Notes: generated by a model not told the origin, from the letters alone. Positions 1-11,539 are shown, numbered from the stretch's first letter. The stretch: DNA of 64,000 bases from Cornus controversa (GCA_026545225.1 CM048846.1:20396001-20460000); one strand, 5' to 3'. Numbers and translations: made by a program.

Positions 1-229
1 ATTATCTCTCTCTATCTCGCTCGCTCTTTCTATATCTCTCTCTGTATATATATATCAACCTTTGCTTGCGATGTTGTTTTTGTTTTCGGCTTGTTCGCCA
101 TTTTTCAATGACATGATAGCTTCACGAAAGTGTGACAGAGACAACTATTAAAGAAAGAAGTCTGAATCTTGTCCCAAGTAATCCAAAGAAACCTTTCCAA
201 TGTTCTTGTTACCATTTCTCATGTGAATA

Positions 230-322
230 ATTAGTTGTTGCAGTAGTTTTGAACCCTTAGTCTAATACAAAGAGTTACACACAAACACACCATTAGTTGC
301 TACAGAAGTTTTGAACCCTTAG
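230..322. repeat. Short tandem duplication, about 31-bp unit
   Basis: A unit beginning TTAGTTG and ending TTTTGAACCCTTAG occurs at about 230-260 and again at 292-322, with three differences and a period of about 61 bp. Confidence 0.7.
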
Positions 323-1750
323 CGGTGGAGGTTCGGCGTGGCCAAAATTCATTCAGATCATGGGTCTACTATGGAGTTCGAGGCGGCGGCGCTTTCGGTG
401 GCGGCAGCGCCCTAAGAGGAGAAGGGGGTTTCGCTGAGATCGATTTCGAAGGGCAGAGAATGAGTACCCTTTTGTGCATTGCTAATGTCTTTGCTTGAAT
501 TGCCTGACTCCATTGTTAAAACAGAGGTTTTGAACTCAAACTCGAACTCAATTGAATTCTAAAAACAAGAAAACGCATTATATGCATATAGAAGAAATGT
601 GTGAATCTTTTGAAAGTGAGAGAGATGTGAGAGTTTAGAGAGAGAAAGATATAGTATGTGTGTGTGTGTTTGAGAGAGAGAGTCTCAAAAGAGCTGATCA
701 GAGGTTTTGAGATTGAAAGATAGAGAGAGTGTTTGGCTAATTGGTTTGGTTTCACAGACTGGTTTTGATTTTCATATCTCCTTCACTGACTGATCTTGTG
801 AGAGGAGGCGAAATGTGAGAGATGGTGGATGTTTGGTAGAGCTTCGGCTTGAAGATGGTGGTTGCGGTAGTGGAGTGCAGCTTTGGAGTTTAGGGCTTGG
901 TGGTGAGGCTCAGATGGAGACCCATATGGTAGTCCTTGAGATGGCAATGCTTCATTTGAAGGTGATGGCAGACGAACCATGCAGTAGTGGTGGAGCTTCG
1001 GAAGACGAAGACAACAGAGCTTACTCGACAGTGAAAGAATTGTCATGGGACTTTTTAGCAACGGTGGTGATGGGTCTTCAATGGAGGTGTAGTAGTGGAG
1101 CTTTCGACGTGGTGCTAGGCAGTGGTGTGGGTAATTGCTTGAAGGAGAAAATACAGTTAATTGCTTTGGTTGTGGGATTTTCGACAGTGACGACTAGTTG
1201 GTGCTCGGCGATGAGAGAGGAAGATGATGGACTTGGCTGCTATAGTGAAAACTCGGCTTCAATGGTGTTTCGGTTTCACCAAAGTCAAGAAAGATGTGAG
1301 CTGTTATCCACATAAAACAAAAGTGGAGAGCAAGATTGGATTTTGAACTTTTAGTACTGTTGACGTCAGTAGATGTTGTTAGTCTCTGTCAGGCGCTATT
1401 ACGGGAAGGAGGAGTTCGTTACACACATCAAAACCTCAAGGGAGGTAGATATGATTATGAAACGTAGAGGAGAGGTATGTGTTATTTCGGAAAACCTCAG
1501 GGGAAGTCAATGATATTATTCCAAAAAAAAAGAAAGATGAACTTTGACTGGTAGGTAAGAAAAAGCACTGGTTGGTTCAGTTATTTATTTCAGTTTTTTT
1601 TTATTGTAACTTAAATTCTTTGCTAGTAATAATAATTAAAAAAATGAGAAAAAGAAAAAAAAGATGAGTTTTGACTCTTGACTAATAGGTGAGAAGAGAA
1701 ACTGGTTCGACTAGTAGTTGACTTTTCAATTCCATAACGAACAGTATTTG

Positions 1751-1770
1751 CCTACTCACCGGTGAGTAGG
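1751..1770. repeat. Perfect 20-bp palindrome
   Basis: CCTACTCACCGGTGAGTAGG is its own reverse complement. A related imperfect palindrome with a CATCGGTGAG core lies at about 5350-5372, next to the foldback element. Possibly a transposon terminus or cruciform; function unknown. Confidence 0.9.
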
Positions 1771-1904
1771 AAGTTCCTACTAACCATTGATGTGGCGCAA
1801 TACAAAAGTGACAAGCATCCTTTTAATATAAAATAAAAAAATAAAAAAATTGAGTACTATTCAGGTTAAACCCAATTGGATCCTAATTAAATTAGATAGA
1901 GAGA

Positions 1905-2030
1905 CTTATTTTAGACCACAGATAGCCATAAATATTTTGAACCGTAAGATTAATTTTTAAATATTTTTGACCGTTAGATCGTAATTTTTTTTTTGGAGGG
2001 AGATTCAAACACAAATATTATATATATAAT
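1905..2030 (-). repeat. Dispersed repeat, inverted relative to 7600-7740
   Basis: Read on the minus strand, this segment (GTGTTTGAATCTCC, an A-run, then a GATCTAACGGTC-type stretch and a TTCAAAATAT stretch) parallels 7600-7740 on the plus strand. Part also resembles the body of the mini-Helitrons, for example 60340-60420. An old, diverged dispersed repeat. Confidence 0.5.
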
Positions 2031-2450
2031 GTGATACTTATGTTTGTTTTAGGTGGTGTATTTAAAATGTGGTAGTTAGGGCTATTATGATAATTTAGGA
2101 GTCAAAGCTCTTTCTAAAAAAATTATTTTGTTGGTGTTATTTTGTTGTTTTCATAAAATTCCAGATCATGCCAAACCCTAGTGTTAAAACTTATATTCAT
2201 AGGTGTAAAATAGGGTAATTATGCCTAGAAGACATAAATTGATTGGGATTTTTGTACATAAGCAAAAGAAAATCAGTACTCTATATCCGCCTATTATATA
2301 TGTAGTATATATACAAGTAAAATTATATATGTTTCACATTAAACATTGAAGTCCATGCCTTTGCTTGCTCAAGAAAAATAAGGGAGAAAATAAGGTCACT
2401 TAATTGTCTGATAAAAATTTTCATTTTTGAGGATTGGGTTCTGCAGAAAG

Positions 2451-3960
2451 TGTTGGAAAAATGATTACAATAAATCAAAAAAATCACTTGCACTTACATA
2501 TATGACGAAAATAAAATATTCAGAAAACTCAGACCAAAGCTTGGAGGCGCGTAAACACTTCTTGAAGATAGTCGAAACCTCCTACAAGGTGTAAAAGATC
2601 TTGGCAGCTTTATCTCTGGGATTCAAGCAAGCTTAGACTTGATCCAACCACAGTGTATTTGCACGATACACTATTGGGTGTAACACTTAATCTCTTTTAA
2701 AATGTCCAATTATGAAAAATATAAGAGAAACCTCTTAAACTTGTGTTAAGAAAACTTTAATATGAGTTGAGATTGAACTTGATTCATGCTTGAATTGAGG
2801 AATGTGTGGTCCTTATATAGACTTCTCAAGATAAATCATATAAATGTGTTTAATCCAAATACATGAATTAAAAAGATTCATGTTCCGAAGTGATGAATTT
2901 GGATAAATTCATTCATGTATCACACTAACCAAAATGTATCTCATAAATGTGAATGATTTCCAAAGTTCATAAATTAATAAGATACATATTCCAAGTTAAT
3001 GAACTTGGATTAAATTCATGTATAGTTCACAATAATCAATATACTTCACGTAAATTTATATGAATGAACTTATATAGATTCATCCTAAAAGAAAGTGAAT
3101 CAAATAGATTCATTAAAAAGACCAAAAGTTAAGTGTAAAAGCATATGTAAATGTATTTATTTAAGATACATTTATTGTATGTAAATAATATTACCTTACT
3201 TTGGTATTAGAAAAGTTAATTAACATATTTTTATAAAATTTAGTGAAATTAATTTTGAAACATATTCCAGCAATCCCTCACTTGTTTCAAAATATAATTT
3301 GAAAATAAAATCTCATTAATTGGGCATTATTCCAGGAAAGTTATGTGCATAAATAAAGGTGTCTTGGGGACTTGAACCTTTCTTTAGTGCAAACAAATCA
3401 AAGTTTGCCCGAGAATGTTAGTTGACGAAACCTTGAACTAACGAACTCATATGGACAAATCGGACATGTCAGACACATATTCCTTTCAGAGATTGTTGTG
3501 TATTTGGCTCAGCACTTTAAGGTCTGTGCTTTATCTCATTTCCTCATTGAGAGCTCTAGAGACTGTTTGAAAAGTCTCATGAAAAATGACCAACTTTCAC
3601 TCTCAATTAGGTGAATCTATTAGGAGTGTCTTGTAGTTACCCCGACAAAAAATGTCCATAGATTCATTAAGAGATAAAATCTCATCCTCCCATTACTACA
3701 AGACTTTGCACCACTTACACCATAAGAAAGGAACTCTCAAATCTCATAATGTAACACCAACAACAATTGTCAATTGGTTCATTTTTTCCCATTGAACCTA
3801 GGAAACTCATCAGGTTGGGTATCCCCAAATACAATTTAGTTTTAGACATATTCTCATTCCCCTCGATTTATTTAAGATCATTTTTTATCCAAGAAGTACT
3901 TGGGCAATGGGTCTACCACATTTCTAACAGAAAGCAGGGAGTTATGGCATTTTAATCAGA
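2451..3960 (-). mobile_element. Copia-type LTR retrotransposon relic (3' LTR plus 3' internal end)
   Basis: On the minus strand a segment from 3272 to 2451 begins TGCTGGAA and ends TTCCAACA, an LTR-like pair of ends (TG...CA, short inverted repeat) enclosing 822 bp. Immediately before it on that strand is a purine-rich tract, AAGTGAGGGAT, in the position and style of a copia polypurine tract. This makes 2451-3272 a 3' LTR and 3273 to about 3960 the non-coding 3' internal end. No pol domains are readable and the flanking 5 bp (GAAAG/ATCCC) do not match, so the element is truncated. The outer boundary at 3960 is approximate. Confidence 0.5.
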
Positions 3961-4126
3961 ACCACAAAAAACACTTACTATCTCAATAACTCATTATTAA
4001 CTATATATGCTGAATTTTTAAACCCAAATAAAATGGAAATGAAAGAAAGACAAATAAGTGACCTAAATACCTACGAGAAATAGTAATAATAAAATAAAGC
4101 CTCCACAAAAGAGGTATCATCAGTTA

Positions 4127-4259
4127 TCTATATTACATTTAAGCTCGGTATATTAGGACAAAAAGTCCAATCGAACAGTCAAAAGTGGTTAAAATCATTC
4201 TATCTAACAGTCACGATTGCGAGTACATGATAGTGTCATAGGCACATGCAATACACTAG
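4127..4259 (+). mobile_element. Non-autonomous mini-Helitron, copy 1
   Basis: Begins TCTATATTAC and ends with hairpin GTGTC-ATA-GGCAC, a spacer and CTAG, inserted between A (4126) and T (4260). TC start, hairpin about 10 nt before a CTRR end and A|T target are the Helitron hallmarks. At 133 bp it has no coding capacity. Related copies lie at 7871-7998 and 60301-60480. Confidence 0.7.
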
Positions 4260-4493
4260 TGTGTATATATATATATTACAAAGAAAGATAGAAAAGGGAA
4301 TGATATTGCAGGCTAGCACTAAATGACTGATCCAACAACAAAAAAGATTAGCACAATAAAAATACCTTTCAATATATATATTTTACTCTCAAATTTGACT
4401 TCAAAATTAAAACACATAATATATAAAAATCAAAACACATACACAAATCCTCTCTTCGTATAAAAATTCTGAACGTCAACTTCTTTTTATCCA

Positions 4494-5338
4494 CACTTTT
4501 TACAGTGGTCGTTAGATTAAATCTAATGAACACGGTACAAATTCACTCCTCTCCTTTTCAAAAAATAAAAAATCACTTTCTTCTTGTCTTAATTTTAGAA
4601 ACTTAATATTATCGGTGGATTACCAATTGCTTGTCTAGAAAAAAAGGTATATTGTCAAAGTAAAAAATTAAATTATGACCTAAGACACGATCAAGAATGC
4701 AAATTAGCCCTTCTTCCACTGCAAACTCCATTTTCAATTCATGTATGAATTGCCACATAGCAAACATATAACTTTTACCAATTATGTATGAACTCCCTCT
4801 CATCTATTTCACATAGCAGTTTATATGTGAATGTAGAAAGCTTTTACCAATTATTCTAAGTGTTCAAGTGTTAAAAATCAACATAAAAATCTCATTTACT
4901 TCGTTATTGTATGCTATCTTATAAAAGCGTTGAACACACTATTTGATAGAAAAAAATTACCAATTATTCGATCCAAATCTAAAAGTATGAAAAATAAAAT
5001 AATAAATATCATTTATTAGCATTACGGAGATGATTTTTGATATGTTTGGAGATGGAGTTTTTAACAATGATTTGAAGTTATGCCAGAAAATGGAAGAAGA
5101 CTAATCCACATTTTTGATCGCGTCTCAGGTTATAATTCAATTGTCTACTTTTGGTAATATTCTTTTGTTTCTATAAGTAAGGAATTAGTAATCCACCGGT
5201 AATATTAAGTTTTCAAAATTAAGATAAGTAGAAAGTGATTTTTTATAAGCAGAGAATGATTTTTTATTTTTTGGGAAGAAGAGGAGTGGGTTTGTATAGT
5301 GTCTGCTAGATTTAATCTAATGGCCACTATACAAAGTG
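4494..5338. mobile_element. Long-armed foldback DNA element, 845 bp
   Basis: The first roughly 230 bp (from CACTTTTTACAGTGG) reappear inverted in the last roughly 240 bp (ending CCACTATACAAAGTG). Matching blocks include the GATTAAATCTAATG stretch, the AAAAAATAAAAAATCA stretch, TAATATTATCGGTGGATTA and the GACCTAAGACACGATCAA stretch. The centre (4726-5100) is AT-rich with no open frame of note. Long inverted arms suggest a Mutator-like or foldback MITE. I could not find a matching target duplication, so the superfamily is open. Confidence 0.65.
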
Positions 5339-5808
5339 AATAAAATCTCTCGCTCATCGGTGAGCAAGAGATCAATACTCTCTCTCTATATATATATTCA
5401 TATGTATGCAAATCTGTATATGTACACAAATACATATATGTAAACATCTTTGGTTGATGTTCGTGATGCGTAGGATGGAAAAATAATAATACTAAAAAAA
5501 GCTCACAAGAAAGAGGAGAGAGAGAGCTTACTTATGGAATCTGACCGCTGCTTCAAAAAAAGAGAAAGAGAGTTAGAGAGTCAATTGAGTGTAATAATTT
5601 GCGTAAGGTTTAGGGTTGGATGACCCCTTCCTTTTCTAGGAGTTCATGTCTTCACCCGTGCTCAGCCCTTTACCTAAGTCTAATCTTTTCCTACAAGTAA
5701 CTGCTTTTCTGAATTTTAGAAACTACCTTTCAAGTTACGTGTGTCATTCTAAGTTACGAGAAATTCTACAATATCCGAAGTATTTTGACACGTGGTACCC
5801 CTCCTTCA

Positions 5809-6386
5809 TAGTGCTGCAACTTGGGCGGATTAGAAGTACAACTCGGGCTCAACCCAACATATGAAATGTTCAACTCTAACTACTCAACCTTAGCCCAACC
5901 CATGTTAAGATTTCGGATTAGAAAGTCGGGTTATCTATATCACCAATCTCCATGTTGAAAATTTAAAGTGATTTTTAATAAGTTTGACATTAGATTACTC
6001 GTAAACACACAAAAAATTAAAAACTTAATGCAAATTTCTGAAATATTACAAACAAATTTTTAGGAAATTAATTATCCAAAGTATTAACATACAATAAATT
6101 AAGATTTAAATAAAGGAAGTTGAAAAGAAAAAGGTTATCGTAATTTGAATATTATGTATAATATATTTAAAATAAAAAAAATATAAAAATTAGTTAATAT
6201 TACAATTCGGGTTCGGATTGGGCTCGTGTTGTTGGCACCTCAATCGAAGTCCAACTCTAATTAAGTTCGGGTTCAAATTTTTTAACCCAAGCTCAACCCT
6301 AATTATAAAAATAGTTGTCCAAATTCATAAAAAATTGAGCTGAACTCGAGTTGGATTCGGGTTGCCCAACCCAAGTTGCACCCTTA
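5809..6386. mobile_element. hAT-type MITE, 578 bp
   Basis: Ends TAGTGCTGCAACTTGGG and CCCAAGTTGCACCCTTA are imperfect inverted repeats of the common plant hAT form (TAGGGGTGCAACTTGGG-like). A perfect 8-bp target duplication CTCCTTCA flanks it at 5801-5808 and 6387-6394. The interior repeats GGGTT/AACCC words (about 5830-5935 and 6205-6300) that pair across an AT-rich core. No transposase is encoded. Confidence 0.88.
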
Positions 6387-6414
6387 CTCCTTCATCCTTG
6401 ATAATAGAAATACT

Positions 6415-6642
6415 TAGGGATATCAATTTAATCCGCCCCGCCCCTAATGGGACAGGTTTGGGATCATACTAATTGGGTTAGGGACAGGTTTGAAAAACTA
6501 TGATTTTTATTTTTTTTCATTAGTTATGATAATTTTAAATTTCAACAACATTTTTTTTTATTATCATTTGTAAGTATTAGTCTATACTTAATTTTTTTAC
6601 AAAATTTATCATAAATTCATTTAAGTTTGCATTATATTTCTT

Positions 6643-6687
<45 letters not shown>

Positions 6688-6783
6688 GAGTGTCCCAAAT
6701 TAGATTTAAAAATAATTTTTTATTCGTGAGACGAATTTGAGAAAGGAGTGTTCTGTCCCGAACTCGCCCCATTGACATCCCTA
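6415..6783. mobile_element. hAT-type MITE, 369 bp
   Basis: Starts TAGGGATATCAAT and ends ATTGACATCCCTA, flanked by a perfect 8-bp duplication GAAATACT (6407-6414, 6784-6791). GC-rich subterminal stretches (CCGCCCCGCCCC; GAACTCGCCCC) pair with each other. A TA microsatellite of about 40 bp sits inside (about 6645-6685). Only 28 bp separate it from the previous hAT MITE, but the two target duplications are independent, so these were two insertions. Confidence 0.9.
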
Positions 6784-7454
6784 GAAATACTCTAAGGTAT
6801 TGTAGGCTTTTTATCTCCTAAGTTATTATGAAAGTCAAGTCCAATATCACTCAATTCTATAAACAAATCCAATTTGGTAGCCCTATCCTTGTGATTTAGA
6901 TTTGAGAGAGGAGAGAATTTATTACTCTCTTTGGAAAGCTCGACCTTTTTTTAGGGCCTGTTTGGGGGTTCTTGCACCCTCAAAACGGGCGTCCCGTTTC
7001 GCAATAATTCTCCTTATTTGGTAAAATTTTGAAATTGGACTTCAACAAAAAAAACCCCATCTCTTTAAAAACCGGTTCAGCCGAAGCAACTAATAAGAGT
7101 TCCTTTTAAAACCCACATCAATCACAGTGATTGTAAAATACTACTGAAGCCAACTGAAAAAATAATTCACTCCGATTTGATAAATTAATTAGTTCTACGT
7201 TTTGAATTGACAACCAGAAAGTTTAAAGTTCTAAATGAGACATAGCCTCTTGCATGCGGCTCTGGGCTGCCATTTTAGAACCATCTTCCTTAATTTTCAT
7301 TTTCATTTCTTATTTTCTCACAAACATGTTGTTACGATTCTCTCTTTCAAAGTTCACCCTTCAGTGTATTAACCATCAACTCTCAATGAAAGTGTTTCTT
7401 AGTTGAAAATGATACAAATATATATATAAATTTGATATAATAAGAACAAAAGAG

Positions 7455-7590
7455 ACAATCTAACGGTCAAAAGTGATTGAAAACTAATTCTATGGTCCAA
7501 AATGTCTTTTGCTATCTACGGTATAAAATTATTTTATCTAATGGTCACGATTTCGAATGCATAATAGTGCCGTAAACACGGGTATATATA
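7455..7590 (+). mobile_element. Degenerate mini-Helitron relic
   Basis: The segment around CTTTTGCTATCTACGG and the following TCTAATGGTCACGATT, then the hairpin relic GTGCCGTAAACAC, align with copies at 7871-7998 and 60301-60480. The 5' TC end and the CTRR 3' end are not recognisable. Confidence 0.5.
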
Positions 7591-7599
7591 TATATATAA

Positions 7600-7740
7600 G
7601 CATTGTGTTTAAATCTCCTTTAAAAAAAATTACAATCTAACAGTAAAAAATACTTAAAAAATCAATCATACAGTTCAAATTATATGCCTATTTACAGTAA
7701 AAAAAATAACTCTCTATCGTCGATTTAAGGATTACGATTC
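7600..7740 (+). repeat. Dispersed repeat related to 1905-2030
   Basis: GTGTTTAAATCTCC, an A-run, then AATCTAACAGT and CATACAGTTCAAATTAT match the inverted segment at 1905-2030 and, more weakly, the mini-Helitron body. No ends are defined. Confidence 0.45.
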
Positions 7741-7828
7741 ACTCACTACATTCATACCTAAATTCTCATACACATCCACCTACTTTTATCTCCTAAAATG
7801 ATTATGTCCCATAGACACAGAAAATACA

Positions 7829-7830
<2 letters not shown>

Positions 7831-7870
<40 letters not shown>
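7831..7870. repeat. TA microsatellite abutting a Helitron 5' end
   Basis: About 20 TA units run directly into the TCTATATTAC start of the next element, consistent with insertion into a TA-rich target. Confidence 0.9.
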
Positions 7871-7873
<3 letters not shown>

Positions 7874-7998
7874 ATATTACATTTAAGCTTGAATCTGACG
7901 GTCCAAAATGTCTTTCGCTATCTACGGCTCATAATCACTTCATCTAACGGTTACGGTGGCGAGTGCGCGATAGTGCCGTAGGCACGGGCATACACTAG
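7871..7998 (+). mobile_element. Non-autonomous mini-Helitron, copy 2
   Basis: Begins TCTATATTAC and ends with perfect hairpin GTGCC-GTA-GGCAC followed by GGGCATACACTAG. It is inserted between A (7870) and T (7999). At 128 bp it is the best-preserved member in the window. Confidence 0.8.
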
Positions 7999-8061
7999 TA
8001 TATATATATCTTACCTCTGTACATGTATGCAAACATAAACGTCGCCTTTTGCATTTTTTTT

Positions 8062-8260
8062 TTTTGCATCTCAAATTTCTTTTTCCGAATCGTGCGATTT
8101 ATCAACTTATAGGATTCCCTGCAAAGAACTTGAATTCGTAAGAAAATTAAGAAAACCCCAGTAATATAATATAGATCATCAACCTCACTCCATCAATGAA
8201 TATGCAAATTTTTAGGCGCTAGATTGTGTCTCACAGAAAAGGAATAAATAAGAATATGTA
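8062..8260. other. Stray copy of FPP leader-intron sequence
   Basis: This segment shares ordered blocks with 18235-18450, which lies in the first (5' leader) intron of the FPP gene: CTCAAATTTC, TTTTCCGAATC, CAACTTATAGGATTCCC, GCAAAGAACTT, TAGATCATCAACCT, ATGCAAATTTTTAGGC, then GTCTC and AAAAGGAATAAA. The copy here lacks about 35 bp (AGCAAGCACAAAAGACACAG region). Both lie in the same orientation, about 10 kb apart. It could be a dispersed repeat present in both places or a remnant of a duplicated FPP locus. Confidence 0.7.
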
Positions 8261-9889
8261 AATTAGTATGTTACATATAAAATAGTGATTAGTATATATA
8301 ACAAAAATTAACATAAATTGAAAACATAATGATTGTTTTAGAGGGAGAAAAAAAAGCTTAATAAAGGGAGAGAAATAAACCAATCAAAGATGGAGGCTAG
8401 ATAACAAAGGTGGAGAAGTTAGGACACCGAACACAAGTTGTAAATTGAAAAGATGAACAAGGCTATTGAAGTCTTTTTAATCAAAGTTAGAGGTAAAATT
8501 GACATTATGTAAATTTTATTTGATGGACTTAACACTCAATTAACGGCAAAGGGAGGTATTTAAAAGTCATACAAAACCTCGAAGGAGGATAACTATAATT
8601 TTTACTTAAGTTTTATACGAAGGTAATAAACTAAATTTGTAGAAGAAGTCAGTGTAATTTATTCTATTATTTTTTTAGCATACCAAGAGGCAACAAGACA
8701 ATAGTTATATTCATTTAAGTTCTCTATATGTTAATATAATATTGAATTTGAAGAAGCCACTAAACTATGTAAGCTCTTCAAAATTAGGTATAGTCTCCGT
8801 ATCAATCGCACAATACTCGAACACGGATATAATATATGCATTCAACATTTTTTATTAGACATGAAGTTATAAAATACATCCACCAATTCAATTTTATTCT
8901 ATTATTACTTGAAAATGAATGAATTACATTGTGTTGCATAAAAATATTATTTTATTTTTTTGTAATAAATAAGATATTAATTTATTTTTGAAAATAAATA
9001 AAAATATTAAATCGTATGAGTATTTAGTAGTGTCTGCCTGTGCTTTTGTCTGAAGATTTCACATATTAAATGTATGGATATAAACCTGACACGTGTACCC
9101 AGGAGAGAATGCATAGAGATTCAACCTCATGTAATAAGTCAGGTTATTATGTAGAATCCAAAAGCTTCTATCAATTTAAGGTTTCGTTTCAAGATTCGCC
9201 TAGTTCCGACCTTTCTTTTTAGTAATTATACATATTTTTTATTTATTGTTTTTAAGTATATATTTCATTGTGAACTGTATAAAGTGATCACTTTGTGTTC
9301 ATGTTAGCTGACCATGAGTTCTAATATATATATACAAATAGTATACCATCTAATTATCCTATTTCCTCAATAGGGAAGAAAGAAAATTAAACATGCTGCA
9401 GCTATCAGCAAAACTGCAATTATTGTTAATCAAAAATAATAATTTGTGGTAAAGATGAGATACATTGGGATCAAAAAAATTCATACTCGAAAAATTCAAT
9501 ATATATATGTTATTTTTTAGTACGGGTTTTTATCACTAAAGAAAAAGAATCAAATGGATTCAAGTGGAGTTTTGTAGAATGTATCAATAAGCTAAATTCA
9601 TGCTATCAAGTTGTTTCGTGCCATAAATAAACTTGAGTACTCAAAAAATTCGTTAGACATGTGATTCACTTCTCTTACAACTGTCATACTCTTTAGTTCT
9701 TGGAGCATAAGCAATTTGCTTCGCTTTACATCTGTCTCAAGGTATCATTTCTAATATATATGTGGGGCAAGTTCAAACACATTGAATACACCTTACACGT
9801 GTATTATAAATCTAAAAAGAAAAGAAAATGAGGAGAAAAAAAGAAAAACTCAAGCGTTGGGTTAAAAGACCAAGTATCTTTAATTCTAG
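8261..9889. other. Gene-free AT-rich stretch
   Basis: Nothing beyond AT-rich DNA, homopolymer runs and short TA tracts (about 9325, 9500) is visible; no open frame resembles a protein family. Confidence 0.6.
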
Positions 9890-10470
9890 GAGCTTGAGTC
9901 CTAGAAATTAATGTCGAAGGAGATGGGTTAAGCCCTAAGGGACCTCCTGAGGTAACCCTAACCTTTGTGATTGGAGATCCCATAAAGAAGGTTCAATGTG
10001 GTACAAACAGTCTGTACTGTGTGACTCATATACATCACTCTTTATATTTAGGAGGTTTTTAACAAAGATTCTCTCCTACTCATCCTTAAGGCATAGTGAT
10101 ATGTTATGTGACATTAGAAAGGGTATTGTCTTGAATGAGTCCAAGGCGGACATACTCTCACAAGGTATAGATTACATATACCTTTGGAGGATTCACCTAA
10201 GTGAGAGTGTCGTGAGACCACGACTATAAGAATTGAGATGTTCTCTAGAACTCTCATGAGAAGCAAGATACGAGCGCATGACCATCAATAGTACTAACCC
10301 GTGTACCAAGTATATAGTCAATATTGTGTGTGTGATATATTAAAGTTTGGTTCAAGAGGTTGGGTTCAAGACATAGTTCGCCCATATTCCTCAAATGGAG
10401 ACTATCAATACTAAGTGTAGGTTCAAGCTCGGAAGGCACCTAGCCCATTGCATGGTATTAAAGGTTGCCC

Positions 10471-10523
<53 letters not shown>

Positions 10524-10990
10524 TTTATTTTTATTAAAATAGGTGGGGACTATTTGGTATATTTAAATAAAAACAAATTATAATTGATTTATTTAATATA
10601 ATTATTATTATATTTAAGTATTGTTTTAATGGCACAAAACCGTTACAATTTATAAGTCTATAAAAGGCGTTTTGGCTGTGAGCCTATTTCTTGGAAATTA
10701 TCTCTTTCTATCTCCATCTTCTTCCAACTTTGCGGTCTTTCTATTAGACATATATAAGTATTTTACATATTGATTTTGGGGCAACTTAGACATAAGCTAG
10801 TACACTTTGTCTTTGTTCAGACATGAGGAGACTACGAGCGGATATGAGTTATATCTTGGAGCCGTAGTGGTCCACTAGTACCTGCACATAGGGAGATCAT
10901 ACAACTTTAGAACAGTGATTTCATGCCTCCCATTATCCAGACCAGTTTTTCCCTACTTATTTTACTATTGTTGTTTTCCATTCTTTATTT
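9890..10990 (+). mobile_element. Copia-type LTR retrotransposon relic, 3' end
   Basis: From 9890 the text (GTCGAAGGAGATGGGTTAAG, then a GGAGATCCCATAAAGAAGG stretch and conserved non-coding blocks to about 10440) resembles the non-coding tail after pol in plant copia elements. A TA microsatellite (10472-10520) follows. The purine-rich AGGTGGGGAC at about 10541 is a plausible polypurine tract, with the LTR beginning near 10551. TSS-like CT-rich DNA lies at about 10690-10740. No pol frame remains and the LTR end is not fixed. Recognition is from general familiarity with such tails. Confidence 0.4.
10472..10520. repeat. TA microsatellite
   Basis: About 24 uninterrupted TA units inside the copia relic. 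Confidence 0.95.
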
Positions 10991-10999
10991 CTATTGTTG

Positions 11000-11539
11000 T
11001 TTTAAATTACAAGTGTTAAAGATTCTCATTCTTACATTTTATTCATTGTAAATTTACGATGTTGTATGTTTACTAAATAATATGTTTCATGTTCATCAAT
11101 GAATTTTTAAACTAATAAAGATGATGTATTATGTTCTTAGTGTATTATAATAATGTGCAATTTTCTCAACAGTTTCAATTTTCTTTCAATTAAATATAGA
11201 TTGAGCACGGGTTAGAGTTCAATCTCTTCATTACTTATCCAAATATAATAATAATAATTTGGCAGAAAAAAAATATATAATATACACATAAACATCGGCT
11301 TTTCCATTCTAGATAAAAAAAAATAAATTCTCAATCAGTTTTCCTCGCAATTACATATACAGTAGCAGCACACACAAAACAATGCAATGCAATGCAAAGC
11401 AATTCTCTCTCCTCCTCTCTCTAGCAAAGAAACCACATCAAATTATTTCTCACTTCATAGTGAGTAACAACTCAAACACTCAACGAGTCATCACAACAAT
11501 ATCTTGCATGCCAAGCTTATTGTCACTTTACTGCATCTG
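11000..11539. other. Intergenic DNA and probable FPP 3' UTR
   Basis: AT-rich; the part nearest 11540 is the likely 3' untranslated region of the minus-strand FPP gene. CT-rich tracts and ACTCAA repeats (11455-11485) are present. No separate gene is seen. Confidence 0.5.

Larger units (their letters stand above)
1..2450. other. Gene-free stretch, AT-rich with a GC-rich island
   Basis: No gene with recognisable domains is seen. A GC-rich patch at about 320-440 and a G-rich stretch at 800-1300 contain open frames on both strands (plus 815-1315, 166 codons; minus 783-1061) whose predicted products are low-complexity and match no family I know. Open frames on both strands at once suggest composition rather than selection. 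The rest is AT-rich with short CT and TA repeats. It may be decayed LTR material, but that is inference. Confidence 0.5.

Noticed and set aside
815-1315. 166-codon open frame
   Set aside because: G-rich low-complexity product, an overlapping open frame on the other strand, no domain and no splice partners; not enough to call a gene.
6954-7260. Possible PIF/Harbinger MITE starting TTA|GGGCCTGTTTGGG
   Set aside because: No matching right terminus found downstream, so only a left-end resemblance.
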